From assembly GCA_003241685.1 (NCBI GenBank), contig QFPJ01000016.1:1-61195 (forward strand): a stretch of 61,195 nt of DNA. The letters are read 5' to 3'. The translations under genes were made by a program, and so were the position numbers. Source of the stretch: Sphingopyxis macrogoltabida (GTDB lineage: Bacteria; Pseudomonadota; Alphaproteobacteria; Sphingomonadales; Sphingomonadaceae). Within the stretch, counting starts at the first letter, position 1; every line of letters begins with the position of its first letter. Under the pieces are notes generated by a model. That model was not told the origin of the DNA. It ran no database searches and saw nothing but the letters and a program-made list of their open reading frames with translations. Shown piece by piece: positions 34,813 through 44,220 of this stretch.

Positions 34813-36024
34813 ATGAGCGAACAGACCGCAACGGCGACCGCGACGGAAGAGCTGAGCCTTACCCCGCCCGACCCCGTCCCCGCCGTCGCCCCCGAAAGGG
34901 CCGCAGGGCTGGTGCCGCTGTCGACCGATCAGAAATCCAAGCTGGAGGAACGCGTCGACAGCTTCATCGACGACCTGGTGGCGCAGGATGAAAATTCGCC
35001 CGAATTCGGCAAGCGGATCGACCAGATCACCAATATGGGCCGCAAGGAAATGCTGGAAGCGGCCAGCCATTCGAACCGCTTTCTCGACCGTCCGATCAAG
35101 GCGATGGACCGTGACACCGACATCGGCCAGAATCTGATCGAACTGCGTAACACCGTCGAACGGCTCGACCCGTCCGCGAACGGCAAGCTGTTGTCCAAGC
35201 GCGGCTTGCTCGACAAGATTTTCGGCAGCTCCGTCACCAATTATTTCGCGCAGTATCGCAGCGCCCAGACGCATATCGGCGGCATCCTGACCGCATTGGC
35301 CAACGGCAAGGACGAACTGCTGATGGACAATGCCGCCATCGACGTCGAACGCCGCAAGATGTGGGAATCGATGGGCAAGCTGGAACAGATGATCCACATC
35401 GCCGGCACGCTCGACCAGCGGCTGGAGGACAAGGCGGCCGAACTCGACGGCAGCGATCCCGCCAAGGCGAAAATCCTGCGCGAGAACGCGCTTTTCTATG
35501 CCCGCCAGCGCTCGCAGGACCTGCTGACCCAGATGGCGGTGACGGTGCAGGGCTATCTGGCGCTCGATCTGGTCAAGAAGAATAATGTCGAACTGGTGAA
35601 GGGGGTCGACCGCGCGTCGACGACCACCGTCGGCGCCCTGAAGACCGCGATCACCGTCGCGCAGGCGATGACCAACCAGAAGCTGGTGCTGGAACAGATC
35701 ACGGCGCTGAACACCACCACCGCGAACATCATCGACGGCACGTCGAAGATGCTGAAAGACAATACCGCCCGCATCCACGAACAGGCGGCATCCAGCACGA
35801 TCCCGATGGAAACGCTGCAACGCGCCTTTCAGAATATCTATGACACGATGGACGCGATCGACACCTTCAAGCTGAAGGCGCTCGACACGATGAAGACCAC
35901 CGTGACTTCGCTGGAAGGCGAAGTGGCGAAGTCCAAGGGCTATATCGCCCGCGCCGAAGGGGCATCGCAGGCACAGGCCAGCGTCGGCGGCGCCGACAGT
36001 CCGCTCGCCGCGCTCGAAAGCTGA
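34813..36024 (+). CDS. TelA family toxic anion resistance protein
   Basis: 403 residues, mainly alpha-helical, of the TelA/KlaA family named from tellurite resistance, although most chromosomal members have no proven role. Conserved: RPIKAMDRDTDIGQNLIELRNTVERLDP, FQNIYDTMDAIDTFKLKALDTMKTTVTSL and LFYARQRSQDLLTQMAVTVQGYLALDLVKKNN. The protein is soluble and charged. It is followed at 8 bp by a small XpaC-like membrane protein, its usual genetic partner in bacteria. Confidence 0.9.
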   Translation: MSEQTATATATEELSLTPPDPVPAVAPERAAGLVPLSTDQKSKLEERVDSFIDDLVAQDENSPEFGKRIDQITNMGRKEMLEAASHSNRFLDRPIKAMDRDTDIGQNLIELRNTVERLDPSANGKLLSKRGLLDKIFGSSVTNYFAQYRSAQTHIGGILTALANGKDELLMDNAAIDVERRKMWESMGKLEQMIHIAGTLDQRLEDKAAELDGSDPAKAKILRENALFYARQRSQDLLTQMAVTVQGYLALDLVKKNNVELVKGVDRASTTTVGALKTAITVAQAMTNQKLVLEQITALNTTTANIIDGTSKMLKDNTARIHEQAASSTIPMETLQRAFQNIYDTMDAIDTFKLKALDTMKTTVTSLEGEVAKSKGYIARAEGASQAQASVGGADSPLAALES

Positions 36025-36031
36025 GGGGTCG

Positions 36032-36766
36032 ATGGCAATGAGCGAGACGGACCATACCGTCATGCTGGGCGCCGCGGCGATCGAACGCTCGCGGACACGC
36101 CGCCGCCCGATCGGCACCAAAAGCGTCGCGCTGCGCCGCCGGCATCTTTACCGGAAACTCGGCCGCGTGCTGATCGCGGGCGGCGTCGTGCTGCTCGGCG
36201 CGGCTCTGTTCGGCGCGCTGATCCAGCCGCTCGGCTTTACCGGCCTGCTCGCACTCTTTGTGCTGCTGATCGGCGTGGCAGTGCTGTTCGGCAAATGGCC
36301 CCCCTTCCCCGAACCGCGCCAGGCCGACCTGCCGCGCACCGACATCAAGCAGCTCGCGGGACGCACCGAAATCTGGCTGGAGGCACAGCGGCCCGCGCTC
36401 CCCGCGCCCGCGCGCACGCTGGTCGACGGCATCGGCGTCCAGCTCGACCTGCTCGCGCCGCAGCTTCAGACGCTCGACGCATCGAGCCCCGCCGCCGCCA
36501 ATATCCGCAAGCTGGTGGGCGAGGATCTGCCCGAACTGGTCGCCGGCTATCAACGCATCCCGGCGGGATTGCGCAAGGAGGCCCATGCCGGCCGGACTCC
36601 CGACGAAACGCTGGTCGGGGGCCTTCGGACGCTGGAAAGCGAAATCGGCCAGGCCGCGCGCAGCCTGGCCGCGGGCGAACTCGACAAGCTGGCGACGCGC
36701 GAACGCTATCTCCAGCTGAAATATCAGGGATTCGAAGACCAGGAGACGCCCGGCGGCGGCGCCTGA
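36032..36766 (+). CDS. Membrane protein paired with TelA, XpaC-like
   Basis: 244 residues. An N-terminal basic region, two transmembrane segments (about 44-63 and 67-86) and a C-terminal helical domain (about 100-240; with IKQLAGRTEIWLEAQRPALPAPARTLVDGI and SEIGQAARSLAAGELDKLATRERYLQLKY). The arrangement and neighbour suggest an XpaC-like protein. The start could be six bases later, at MSETD, with better spacing from GAGGGG. Family assignment is tentative. Confidence 0.65.
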   Translation: MAMSETDHTVMLGAAAIERSRTRRRPIGTKSVALRRRHLYRKLGRVLIAGGVVLLGAALFGALIQPLGFTGLLALFVLLIGVAVLFGKWPPFPEPRQADLPRTDIKQLAGRTEIWLEAQRPALPAPARTLVDGIGVQLDLLAPQLQTLDASSPAAANIRKLVGEDLPELVAGYQRIPAGLRKEAHAGRTPDETLVGGLRTLESEIGQAARSLAAGELDKLATRERYLQLKYQGFEDQETPGGGA

Positions 36767-36851
36767 ACGGCCCGCGGGATCCGCGCCGGCCAGTTACGGG
36801 CGATTAACGGCATCATCCTGTAGCTTTCGGGGTTCAGGCCCGACGGCAAGG

Positions 36852-37022
36852 ATGGATATTGGACGAAGCCGCGCTTTCCGTGCCCGCATTGGACCGGCGG
36901 CCCGCCTTGGGACGCGGCCGGGCGCTGCTGCTGCGCATGGCGGCGGCGCGGCACTCGGCTGGCTGGCGGGCGCCGCCGCCTTCGTGGCCGCGGACCTGCT
37001 GACCGGCGCCGATATGAAATGA
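36852..37022 (+). CDS. Possible 56-aa small membrane ORF before tRNA-Asn
   Basis: A short frame: an Arg-rich start, then an Ala/Gly-rich hydrophobic helix (about residues 33-50) and the end TGADMK. It abuts the tRNA-Asn CCA end. Its AAGG ribosome site is too close to the ATG. Kept as low-confidence because the composition resembles a single membrane helix. Confidence 0.25.
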   Translation: MDIGRSRAFRARIGPAARLGTRPGAAAAHGGGAALGWLAGAAAFVAADLLTGADMK

Positions 37023-37097
37023 TGGCTCCCCGGGTAGGATTCGAACCTACGACCGATCGATTAACAGTCGATTGCTCTACCGCTGAGCTACCGAGGA
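37023..37097 (-). tRNA. tRNA-Asn (GTT)
   Basis: 75 bases, read on the minus strand, with encoded CCA. The acceptor TCCTCGG pairs with CCGGGGA allowing a GT, the D-arm is AGCTCAGCGGTAGAGC, the anticodon loop CTGTTAA gives GTT, and the T-arm is GTAGGTTCGAATCCTAC. No attachment-site duplication was seen. Confidence 0.97.
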
Positions 37098-37205
37098 ACA
37101 CGCCGCCGAAGCGGGCAAGGCGGCTCCTTTGCCGCCGCGCGTCGCATTTTGCAAGAGGGTATCGGTACAATTTGTCGCGGTGCCGGGCCGCGAACAGGCG
37201 CCTCG

Positions 37206-37976
37206 TCAGACGATGAATTGTTCCATCGCGATGCGTTCGTCCAGTCCCTGGTCGGGATCGAACAGCAAAGTCAGCGGCCGGCTGCGGTCCGTGGTGACGA
37301 GGACGGTCTTTACGTCGCGGATTTCGCGCTGATCCGCCACGGCGCTGACCGGGCGTTTCGCGGCTTCGCGGACGTTGAAGCGAATGCTCGTCGATTCGGG
37401 CACCAGCGCGCCGCGCCAGCGCCGCGGGCGGAAGGGGCTGATCGGGGTCAGCGCCAGCATCTGCGAATCGAGCGGCAGGATCGGGCCGTTCGCGCTGAGG
37501 TTGTAGGCGGTGGACCCGGCGGGCGTCGACACCAGCACCCCGTCGCAGGCCAGTTCCTCCAGCATCGTGCGTTCGTTGATCATCACCTCCAGCTTCGCCG
37601 CCTGGCGCGTTTCGCGCAGCAGCGAGATTTCGTTGATCGCGGGCAGGATGTGCCGCTCGCCGCTGATCGTCGTAATATCGCCCGACAGCGGATGGATCAG
37701 GAACGGCCGCGCGGCTGCGAGCCGGTCGAGCAGCCCTTCGACGCGAAATTCGTTCATCAGAAAGCCGATCGTGCCACGGTTCATGCCGAACACCGGCAGG
37801 CTGCGCCGCTGGTCGAGCAACTGGTGCAGCATATGGAGCAGGAAGCCGTCGCCGCCGAGCGCGATCAGCAGATCGGCCTCGTTCAGATCGACGAAATCAT
37901 AGAGCGGCCGCAGTTCGGCCTCCGCTTCCATCGCCGCGGGCGCATTCGACGCGACGAGCGCGATTTTGCGTTGCAT
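37206..37976 (-). CDS. nadK: NAD kinase
   Basis: 256 residues; phosphorylates NAD to NADP. The GGDG motif is at residues 41-44 (LIALGGDGFLLHML), followed by GMNRGTIGFLMNEF and the NE/D-rich region DGVLVSTPAGSTAYNLSANGPILPL. I place the start at MQRKIALVAS (37976), which matches the family; a frame to 38018 extends upstream. It is 25 bp downstream of moaA on the same strand. Confidence 0.95.
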   Translation of the reverse strand: MQRKIALVASNAPAAMEAEAELRPLYDFVDLNEADLLIALGGDGFLLHMLHQLLDQRRSLPVFGMNRGTIGFLMNEFRVEGLLDRLAAARPFLIHPLSGDITTISGERHILPAINEISLLRETRQAAKLEVMINERTMLEELACDGVLVSTPAGSTAYNLSANGPILPLDSQMLALTPISPFRPRRWRGALVPESTSIRFNVREAAKRPVSAVADQREIRDVKTVLVTTDRSRPLTLLFDPDQGLDERIAMEQFIV

Positions 37977-38001
37977 AGGATTCCCCCGAAGGGCCGCCTT
38001 G

Positions 38002-39024
38002 TCAGCCGCCCGTTGCACTCATGTGACGCGTGACCGCCGGCCCTGACCTTGCCCCGATCCGAAAATCGTGCGCGCGGGGTTTGCCAGCCAATGCCGCGTC
38101 GATCAAGGGGTCCACGGCGGCGGCGCCCCCCGCCCGCCATGCCGCGCGAAGGTCGACATGCTCGTCGCGGCCAAGGCACATATAGATGCGTCCCTCGACC
38201 GTCAGGCGGATGCGATTGCAGGTCGCACAGAAATTATCGCTGATCGGCGTGATCAGCCCCAGCGTCACCGGGCTGTCCTCGACCGCGAAATAGCGCGCCG
38301 GGCCACCCGTGCGCCGGGCGATGGGCGCGATCGCGCGTTCGGCGCGCAGCGGCGCGACGAAGCGGTGCAGCGGGATATAATGGTCGCTCCGGTCCTCCGC
38401 GACCTCGCCCAGCGGCATGGTTTCGATCAGCGTCAGATCGCAGCCGTTCGCGCCGCACCATTGCAGCATCGGCAGCAACTGGTCCTCGTTCAATCCGGCG
38501 AGCGCCACCATGTTGATCTTGACCGCCAGGCCCGCCGCCCGCGCCGCGGCGACCCCGTCGAGCGCGCGATGCAGGTCGCCGACGCGCGTGATGTGCCGGA
38601 ACGCCGCGGGATCGAGCGTATCGAGGCTGACGTTGATGCGCCGGATGCCGGCATCGGCCAGCATCGGCGCAAGCCCCGCCAGCCGCATCGCGTTGGTGGT
38701 GAGCGTCAATTCGTCGAGCCCGTCGCCGATCAGCGCGCCGAGCCGCGCCGCCAGCGTGTCGATGCCGCGCCGTACCAGCGGCTCACCCCCGGTCAGGCGG
38801 ATGCGGCGGATGCCCCGCGCGACAAAGCGTTCGGCAATGCCCGCCATCTCGTCCATGCCGAGCACGGCCGCCCTCGGCAGGAACTGCATATCTTCCGCCA
38901 TGCAATAGCGGCAGCGCAGGTCGCAGCGGTCGGTCACCGACAGGCGCAGATAGTCGATCCGCCGCCCGTGCCGGTCTGTCAGGGCCTGCGTTGCCGCGGC
39001 CGCGCTGGACGAAAAATTCGCCAT
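38002..39024 (-). CDS. moaA: GTP 3',8-cyclase MoaA
   Basis: 340 residues; the radical-SAM enzyme that starts molybdenum-cofactor synthesis. The N-terminal [4Fe-4S] site is C34, C38 and C41 (CDLRCRYC), with SAM segments LTGGEPLVR and LTTNA. The second cluster lies in FCATCNRIRLTVEGRIYMC, and the end is the essential double Gly (ATGG). The start is the ATG at 39024, with AGGA nine bases away; TTG 39060 and ATG 39051 are alternatives. It precedes nadK and is divergent from the EAL gene. Confidence 0.96.
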   Translation of the reverse strand: MANFSSSAAAATQALTDRHGRRIDYLRLSVTDRCDLRCRYCMAEDMQFLPRAAVLGMDEMAGIAERFVARGIRRIRLTGGEPLVRRGIDTLAARLGALIGDGLDELTLTTNAMRLAGLAPMLADAGIRRINVSLDTLDPAAFRHITRVGDLHRALDGVAAARAAGLAVKINMVALAGLNEDQLLPMLQWCGANGCDLTLIETMPLGEVAEDRSDHYIPLHRFVAPLRAERAIAPIARRTGGPARYFAVEDSPVTLGLITPISDNFCATCNRIRLTVEGRIYMCLGRDEHVDLRAAWRAGGAAAVDPLIDAALAGKPRAHDFRIGARSGPAVTRHMSATGG

Positions 39025-39083
39025 TGCCCGTTCATCCTGCAAAATGGCCATGCTTGGCAAGAAAAGCCTGATATGGAACCGCC

Positions 39084-40280
39084 ATGAATCGCGTGACCGA
39101 CTCCGTTTCCGAGTGCATCCGGAAACTTGAACAATTGCATGCCGCCCATGATGCCGACGCCGGGGTGATACTGGTTCAGGTCGACCAGCTGGCGCGCATC
39201 AACAACAGCGCCGGGACGGCGGCGGGCGACGCGGTGCTGGACGAGATCGGGCGGCGCCTGGAAAATTTCGCGGGCGACGAATTCGGCCGGGGCAGCTGCG
39301 TCGAGCGGTTGGAAGGGCCGCGTTTCCTGATCGTGCCGGCGATGCCGCTGTCACTGGGCGCGCTGCGGGCGCAGGAACGCGCCCTGCATGTCGCACTGGC
39401 CGAACCGATGGTCGGCGACCCGAATGGGCGGCTGGCGATCCGCATCGCGGCGGCGCTGATCACCCGCGACGAGCCGATCGCCGACCAGTTGCGCGAGGCG
39501 AGCGAACAGCTGGCCCGTCCGGCATCGGCGCGCGATGGCGCGATGGTCAAGGCCGCCCTGTCGCGCGGCGAGGTCGCGATCTTCTATCAACCGCAATATG
39601 ATGTCGCGACGGGCGCGATGGTCGGGGTCGAGGCGTTGCTGCGCTGGCGGCATCCCGAACTCGGCTTGCTCGGCGCCGGTCCGCTCGTCACCGCGGCGCG
39701 CGCCGCGCGCATGGAACGCGAACTGACCGAACATGCCCACCGCATCGCGCTCGACGAGGTGGCCCATTGGCCCCGCGCGCTCGGCGGCCTGCGCGTGTCG
39801 CTCAATATCACCGCCGCCGACCTGGGCGATCCCGAATTTGCCGACCGCTTCGCCGCGATGGCCAAGAAAGCGAAGGTCGATCCCGACCGGCTGACGCTCG
39901 AACTCACCGAACAGGCGATGCTCAGCGATCCGGCGAGTGCGGCGGCGCAGCTGTCGCATATCCGTGCGCTCGGCTCGGCGATCGCGATCGACGATTTCGG
40001 CACCGGCTATTCCAGCCTGTCGCTGCTCGCGCGGCTGCCGATCGATTATCTGAAGATCGACAGCGGCTTCACCCGCACGCTGGACGGCAGCGACCGCGAT
40101 CGCATCGTCGTGCGCGCGATCGTCGACCTCGCCCGCGCGCTGGGACTGCTGGTGGTCGCCGAAGGGGTCGAACATGACGCCCAGCTGGCGCGGCTGAAGG
40201 AAATCGGCGTCGCGACCTGGCAGGGCTTCCTGAAATCAGGGCCGGTGCCGGGGGAAGAACTGGTGGGATTGATGGAATAG
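39084..40280 (+). CDS. EAL-domain protein with degenerate GGDEF
   Basis: 398 residues, soluble. The N-terminal GGDEF-type domain (about 20-145) has lost its signature (RLEGPRFLIV where (G/A)GDEF is expected), so no cyclase activity is expected. The EAL domain keeps catalytic residues: EALLRWRHP, NITAADL, ELTEQAML, DDFGTGYSSL, IDYLKID and AEGVE. It should hydrolyse c-di-GMP to pGpG. It stands alone between moaA and mfd, which are both on the other strand. Confidence 0.92.
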   Translation: MNRVTDSVSECIRKLEQLHAAHDADAGVILVQVDQLARINNSAGTAAGDAVLDEIGRRLENFAGDEFGRGSCVERLEGPRFLIVPAMPLSLGALRAQERALHVALAEPMVGDPNGRLAIRIAAALITRDEPIADQLREASEQLARPASARDGAMVKAALSRGEVAIFYQPQYDVATGAMVGVEALLRWRHPELGLLGAGPLVTAARAARMERELTEHAHRIALDEVAHWPRALGGLRVSLNITAADLGDPEFADRFAAMAKKAKVDPDRLTLELTEQAMLSDPASAAAQLSHIRALGSAIAIDDFGTGYSSLSLLARLPIDYLKIDSGFTRTLDGSDRDRIVVRAIVDLARALGLLVVAEGVEHDAQLARLKEIGVATWQGFLKSGPVPGEELVGLME

Positions 40281-40284
40281 CAAA

Positions 40285-40306
40285 GCCCCTCCCTGAAGGA
40301 GAGGGC
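40285..40306. repeat. CCCCTCCC-type palindromic repeat between convergent genes
   Basis: GCCCCTCCCTGAAGGAGAGG forms an imperfect stem between the EAL gene and mfd. It is like the elements at 28312-28437 and is probably a bidirectional terminator. Confidence 0.55.
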
Positions 40307-40310
40307 GAAA

Positions 40311-43300
40311 TCAGGATGCCTGCTTCGCAAGCTTCCCTAACCCTTTCGACAATTGCAGCGCGCCGTTCAGCCGGGCGCCGGTGCTGGCCCATTCGCCGCT
40401 GATCGACAATTTATTGTCGGGGCGAAGGCGCGCGCGGCCCTTCAGCCGCTCGACATAGGCGATCAGCCCGGCGACGTTCGCGAACGCATCGCCGTGGAAG
40501 CTGACCAGCGCGCCCTTGGTCCCGACATCCAGCTTGGCGATCCCCGCCGCCTTCGCATTGGCCTTGATCTCCATCAGCTGGATCAGGTTCGCCGTTTCGG
40601 GCGGCAGCGGTCCGAAACGGTCGATCATCTCCGCCGCGAAGCCGTCGAGCGCGGGCCGGTCCCCGGCTTCGTTGAGGCGGCGATAGAGCGCCATGCGGAG
40701 CGGCAGGTCGGGGACATAATCCTCCGGAATCAGGATCGGCGCGTCGACGGTGATGACCGGCGACAAGGCCTCGCGCGGCGGCGCCATGCCCGCGCCCTCG
40801 GCCTTGGCGACCAGGATCGCTTCCTCCAGCATCGCCTGATACAGTTCGAACCCGACCTCGCGGATATGCCCCGACTGTTCGTCGCCGACGAGGTTGCCCG
40901 CGCCGCGAATATCGAGGTCGTGGCTCGCCAGCTGAAACCCCGCCCCCAGCGTGTCGAGATCGCCGAGCAGCTTCAGCCTTTTTTCGGCGGTATCGGTGAT
41001 GGCGCCGCCTTCGGGGGTGGTCAGATAGGCATAGGCGCGCGTCTTCGACCGCCCGACCCGGCCGCGCAACTGGTAAAGCTGCGCAAGGCCGAATCGGTCG
41101 GCGCGGTGGACGACCAGCGTGTTGGCGCTCGGAATATCGAGACCGCTTTCGACGATCGTGGTCGAAACGAGCACGTCATATTTGCGGTCGTAAAAGGCGC
41201 TCATCCGCTCCTCGACCTCGCCCGGCGCCATCTGACCATGCGCGACGACATATTTGATCTCGGGCACCCGTGCGCGCAGGAATTCCTCGATGTCGGGCAG
41301 GTCCTTGATGCGCGGCGTGACGAAAAAGCTCTGCCCGCCGCGGTCATGTTCGCGAAGCAGCGCCTCGCGGATCACGACCGGGTCCCATGGTGCCACGTAG
41401 GTGCGCACGGCGAGGCGGTCGACGGGCGGCGTCTGGATCACGCTGAGTTCGCGCAGGCCCGACATCGCCATTTGCAAGGTGCGCGGGATCGGGGTCGCGG
41501 TGAGCGTCAGGACGTGAACGTCAGCCTTCAATTGCTTCAGCCGTTCCTTGTGGACGACGCCGAACCGCTGCTCCTCGTCGACGATGACAAGGCCGAGGTT
41601 TTTGAATTCGACCGATTTCGCAATGACGGCGTGGGTGCCGACGACGATATCGATCTGGCCGCTGGCCAGGCCGTCGCGCGTCTTTTGCGCTTCAGCCGCC
41701 GGGACGAGCCGCGACAGGCGGCCGATGTTGACCGGGAAGCCTTTGAAGCGTTCGGCGAAATTGGTGTAATGCTGGCGCGCCAGCAGCGTCGTCGGACAGA
41801 CGAGCGCGACCTGTACCCCCGCCATCGCGGCGACGAAAGCGGCGCGCAGCGCGACCTCGGTCTTGCCGAAACCAACGTCGCCGCACACCAGCCGGTCCAT
41901 CGGCCGCCCCGATGCCATATCGGCGAGCACGTCGCCGATCGCGCGGTCCTGATCGTCGGTTTCCTGATAGGGAAAGCGGTCGGCAAAGGCGGGATAGGCG
42001 GCATCCTGTGCCAGCACATCGCCCGGACGAAGCGCGCGCTGGGCCGCGGTGGCGAGCAGTTCGCCCGCGATCTCGCGGATGCGCTCCTTCATCCGCGCCT
42101 TGCGCCGCTGCCAGGCTTCGCCGCCCAGCTTGTCGAGCGCGACGCCCTCGCTCTCGCCGCCGTAGCGCGACAGCACGTCGAGATTTTCGACCGGGACGTA
42201 AAGCTTGTCGCCCCCCGCATAGGTCAGCGCCACGCAGTCGTGCGGGCTGTTCCCGACCGGGATCGAGGTCAGCCCCTCGTACCGGCCGATGCCATGGTCG
42301 AGGTGAACGACCAGATCGCCGACGCTGAGCGTCGCCAGTTCGGCGAGGAAAGCGTCGGCGCTCTTGCGGCGTTTCTGGCGGCGGACGAGCCGTTCGCCAA
42401 GGATGTCCTGTTCGGTCAGCAGGCTGATCGCGTCCGAGGCAAATCCATGGTCGAGCGGCAGGACGACCATCGCGGTCGCGCCGCCGCTTGTCGCCGATGC
42501 GGTGCCGAGCGCATCCTGCCAGCTGTCCACCGGCGCAAGCGAGGTGACGCCATGATCGCGCAGCAGCCCCGACAAGCGCTCGCGCGCGCCGCCCGAATAG
42601 CTGGCGATGATCGTCTTGCGGCCCTTGCGGCGTTCGTCCGCCAGATGATCGGCGACCTTGTCATAGACATTGAGGTCGGCGGTGCGTTCGGGGGTGAAAT
42701 CGCGCGCCGCGAAGCTCTCCAGATCGATCACCGACGCGGCGGGCGGCACGTCGAAGGGCGAGACGAGGTGGACCGGACGCGCGCGTTCGACCTCCGCCCA
42801 TTCGTCGCGCGTCAGATACAGGGTTTCGGGGGCGAGCGGGCGATAGCTGCCCGCCTGTTCGCGCTCGGCCGCGACGCGGTTCGCATGATAGTCGGCGATC
42901 GCCTCGAACCGCGTTTCCGCGGTCGCGTCGGTACGATGACCGCGCAGCACGGGGGTCGCGGGGTCGATATGATCGAACAGCGTCGCCAGCCGGTCCTCGA
43001 ACAGCGGCAGCCAGTGATCCATGCCCGCCTGCCGCCGGCCCTCGCTCACCGCCTGATACAGCGGGTCGCCCGTCGCCTGCGCGCCGAAAATCTCGCGATA
43101 GCTCGACCGGAAGCGCCGGATCGTATCCTGATCGAGCAGGGTTTCCGCCGCAGGCAACAGGTGCAGCGCCTTTGCCGGTCCCAGGCTGCGCTGGTCGGCG
43201 GGATCGAAGCGGCGGATGCTTTCGATCTCGTCGCCGAAGAAATCGACGCGCAGGCCCGTGTCCTCGCCCGCCGGGAACAGGTCGACCAGACTGCCGCGCA

Positions 43301-43805
43301 CCGCGAACTCGCCCTGATCGGCGACCGTATCGACGCGGTTGAAGCCATTGGCCACCAGCAGTTCGGCGAGCGCGTCGCGGTCGATCCGCTGCCCCGGCGC
43401 GAGCGTCGTTGCGAGCTGGCGGATGCGAAAGGGCGTCAAGGTGCGCTGGGTGACCGCCGCGACGGTGGTCAGGATCAGTTCGCCGCGTTTCGGCGCCGCC
43501 TGCAACGCCGACAGCGTGGCCAGCCGGTCGGCGCTGACCCGCATCGACGGCCCGGCGCGATCATAGGGCAGGCAGTCCCACGCCGGAAAGCGGTGGACGG
43601 CAAGGTCGGGCGCGAAGAAAGGCGCGGCATCGGCCACCGCCTGCATCGCCGCATCGTCGGTCGCGACATAGACCAGGCGCCGGTCGCTCGCCCGCGCGAG
43701 GTCGGCGAGCAGCAGCGGCAGGAAGCCGTCGGCGGCGCGCGCCAGCGTCAACGGCGCCGATGCCGACGCGATGGCGGCGAAAATATCGGCGGCGGCGCGG
43801 GTCAT
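40311..43805 (-). CDS. mfd: Transcription-repair coupling factor Mfd
   Basis: A 1164-residue DNA translocase that removes stalled RNA polymerase and recruits UvrA. UvrB-homology region at the N-terminus, the RNA polymerase-interaction domain (VVHLDHGIGRYEGL), helicase motifs (GDVGFGKTEVALRAAF, VDEEQRFGVVHKERLK, TLTATPIPRTL, GRVGRSKTRAYAYL) and the TRCF C-terminal domain (PLRMALYRRLN). The ATG at 43805 is chosen because it is where homology begins (MTRAAADIF); it overlaps the sdhE stop by 4 bp. Confidence 0.97.
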   Translation of the reverse strand: MTRAAADIFAAIASASAPLTLARAADGFLPLLLADLARASDRRLVYVATDDAAMQAVADAAPFFAPDLAVHRFPAWDCLPYDRAGPSMRVSADRLATLSALQAAPKRGELILTTVAAVTQRTLTPFRIRQLATTLAPGQRIDRDALAELLVANGFNRVDTVADQGEFAVRGSLVDLFPAGEDTGLRVDFFGDEIESIRRFDPADQRSLGPAKALHLLPAAETLLDQDTIRRFRSSYREIFGAQATGDPLYQAVSEGRRQAGMDHWLPLFEDRLATLFDHIDPATPVLRGHRTDATAETRFEAIADYHANRVAAEREQAGSYRPLAPETLYLTRDEWAEVERARPVHLVSPFDVPPAASVIDLESFAARDFTPERTADLNVYDKVADHLADERRKGRKTIIASYSGGARERLSGLLRDHGVTSLAPVDSWQDALGTASATSGGATAMVVLPLDHGFASDAISLLTEQDILGERLVRRQKRRKSADAFLAELATLSVGDLVVHLDHGIGRYEGLTSIPVGNSPHDCVALTYAGGDKLYVPVENLDVLSRYGGESEGVALDKLGGEAWQRRKARMKERIREIAGELLATAAQRALRPGDVLAQDAAYPAFADRFPYQETDDQDRAIGDVLADMASGRPMDRLVCGDVGFGKTEVALRAAFVAAMAGVQVALVCPTTLLARQHYTNFAERFKGFPVNIGRLSRLVPAAEAQKTRDGLASGQIDIVVGTHAVIAKSVEFKNLGLVIVDEEQRFGVVHKERLKQLKADVHVLTLTATPIPRTLQMAMSGLRELSVIQTPPVDRLAVRTYVAPWDPVVIREALLREHDRGGQSFFVTPRIKDLPDIEEFLRARVPEIKYVVAHGQMAPGEVEERMSAFYDRKYDVLVSTTIVESGLDIPSANTLVVHRADRFGLAQLYQLRGRVGRSKTRAYAYLTTPEGGAITDTAEKRLKLLGDLDTLGAGFQLASHDLDIRGAGNLVGDEQSGHIREVGFELYQAMLEEAILVAKAEGAGMAPPREALSPVITVDAPILIPEDYVPDLPLRMALYRRLNEAGDRPALDGFAAEMIDRFGPLPPETANLIQLMEIKANAKAAGIAKLDVGTKGALVSFHGDAFANVAGLIAYVERLKGRARLRPDNKLSISGEWASTGARLNGALQLSKGLGKLAKQAS

Positions 43806-44062
43806 GGCAGCGGGATATAGTCCAGCCGGCGCATCGCGGCGATCAGGTCGGGCCGGTCGAGATGCGCGGGCGGATGGCCGGTGCCGAGCGCCCACGCCAT
43901 GATGTCGACGTCATCCTCTTCGACGACCCGTTCATACCACGCAATCTCCTCCTCGCCCCAATCGCCGCCATAGCGGTCGAAGAAGCCGCCGATCATATAG
44001 TCGGCCTCGCGCGTGCCGCGATGCCATGCGCGGAATTTCAGGCGTTTCAGGCGGTCTTGCAT
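43802..44062 (-). CDS. sdhE: FAD assembly factor SdhE
   Basis: An 86-residue helical protein that helps attach FAD to succinate dehydrogenase. The RGxxE motif is RGTRE at 15-19 (FRAWHRGTREADYMIGGFFD). LYERVVEEDDVDIMAWALG (here WYERVVEEDDVDIMAWA) follows. Length is typical. It overlaps mfd by 4 bp, a coupling of unrelated functions found in many alphaproteobacteria. sdh structural genes are not in the window. Confidence 0.93.
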   Translation of the reverse strand: MQDRLKRLKFRAWHRGTREADYMIGGFFDRYGGDWGEEEIAWYERVVEEDDVDIMAWALGTGHPPAHLDRPDLIAAMRRLDYIPLP

Positions 44063-44111
44063 GATAATCTTCTAGACTGGTTGTGCGCGGTATCCACGAA
44101 CATTCCCCAAC

Positions 44112-44193
44112 CCGTTCGCATCGAGCGAGGTCGAGATGCCCGTCGGTCTGGCGCTTGCCATCGGGGTGTCTCGACTTCGCTCGACACGAACGG
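44112..44193. repeat. Intergenic repeat, family B, copy 2 (long inverted repeat)
   Basis: CCGTTCGCATCGAGCGAGGT on the left and TCGACTTCGCTCGACACGAA on the right form a long imperfect inverted repeat. It lies between sdhE and recG, which diverge, so it may affect both promoters. Related to 1533-1650. Confidence 0.65.
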
Positions 44194-44220
44194 AAAGACG
44201 AGGCTAGACACGCCCTAGCC

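Noticed and set aside
37023..37097. tRNA-Asn as an integration site for a genomic island
   Set aside because: No integrase, no duplicated tRNA end and no change in gene type at its flanks.
40353..43820. A long open frame antisense to mfd
   Set aside because: No recognisable motif and biased composition; the opposite strand is a full Mfd with all helicase motifs.
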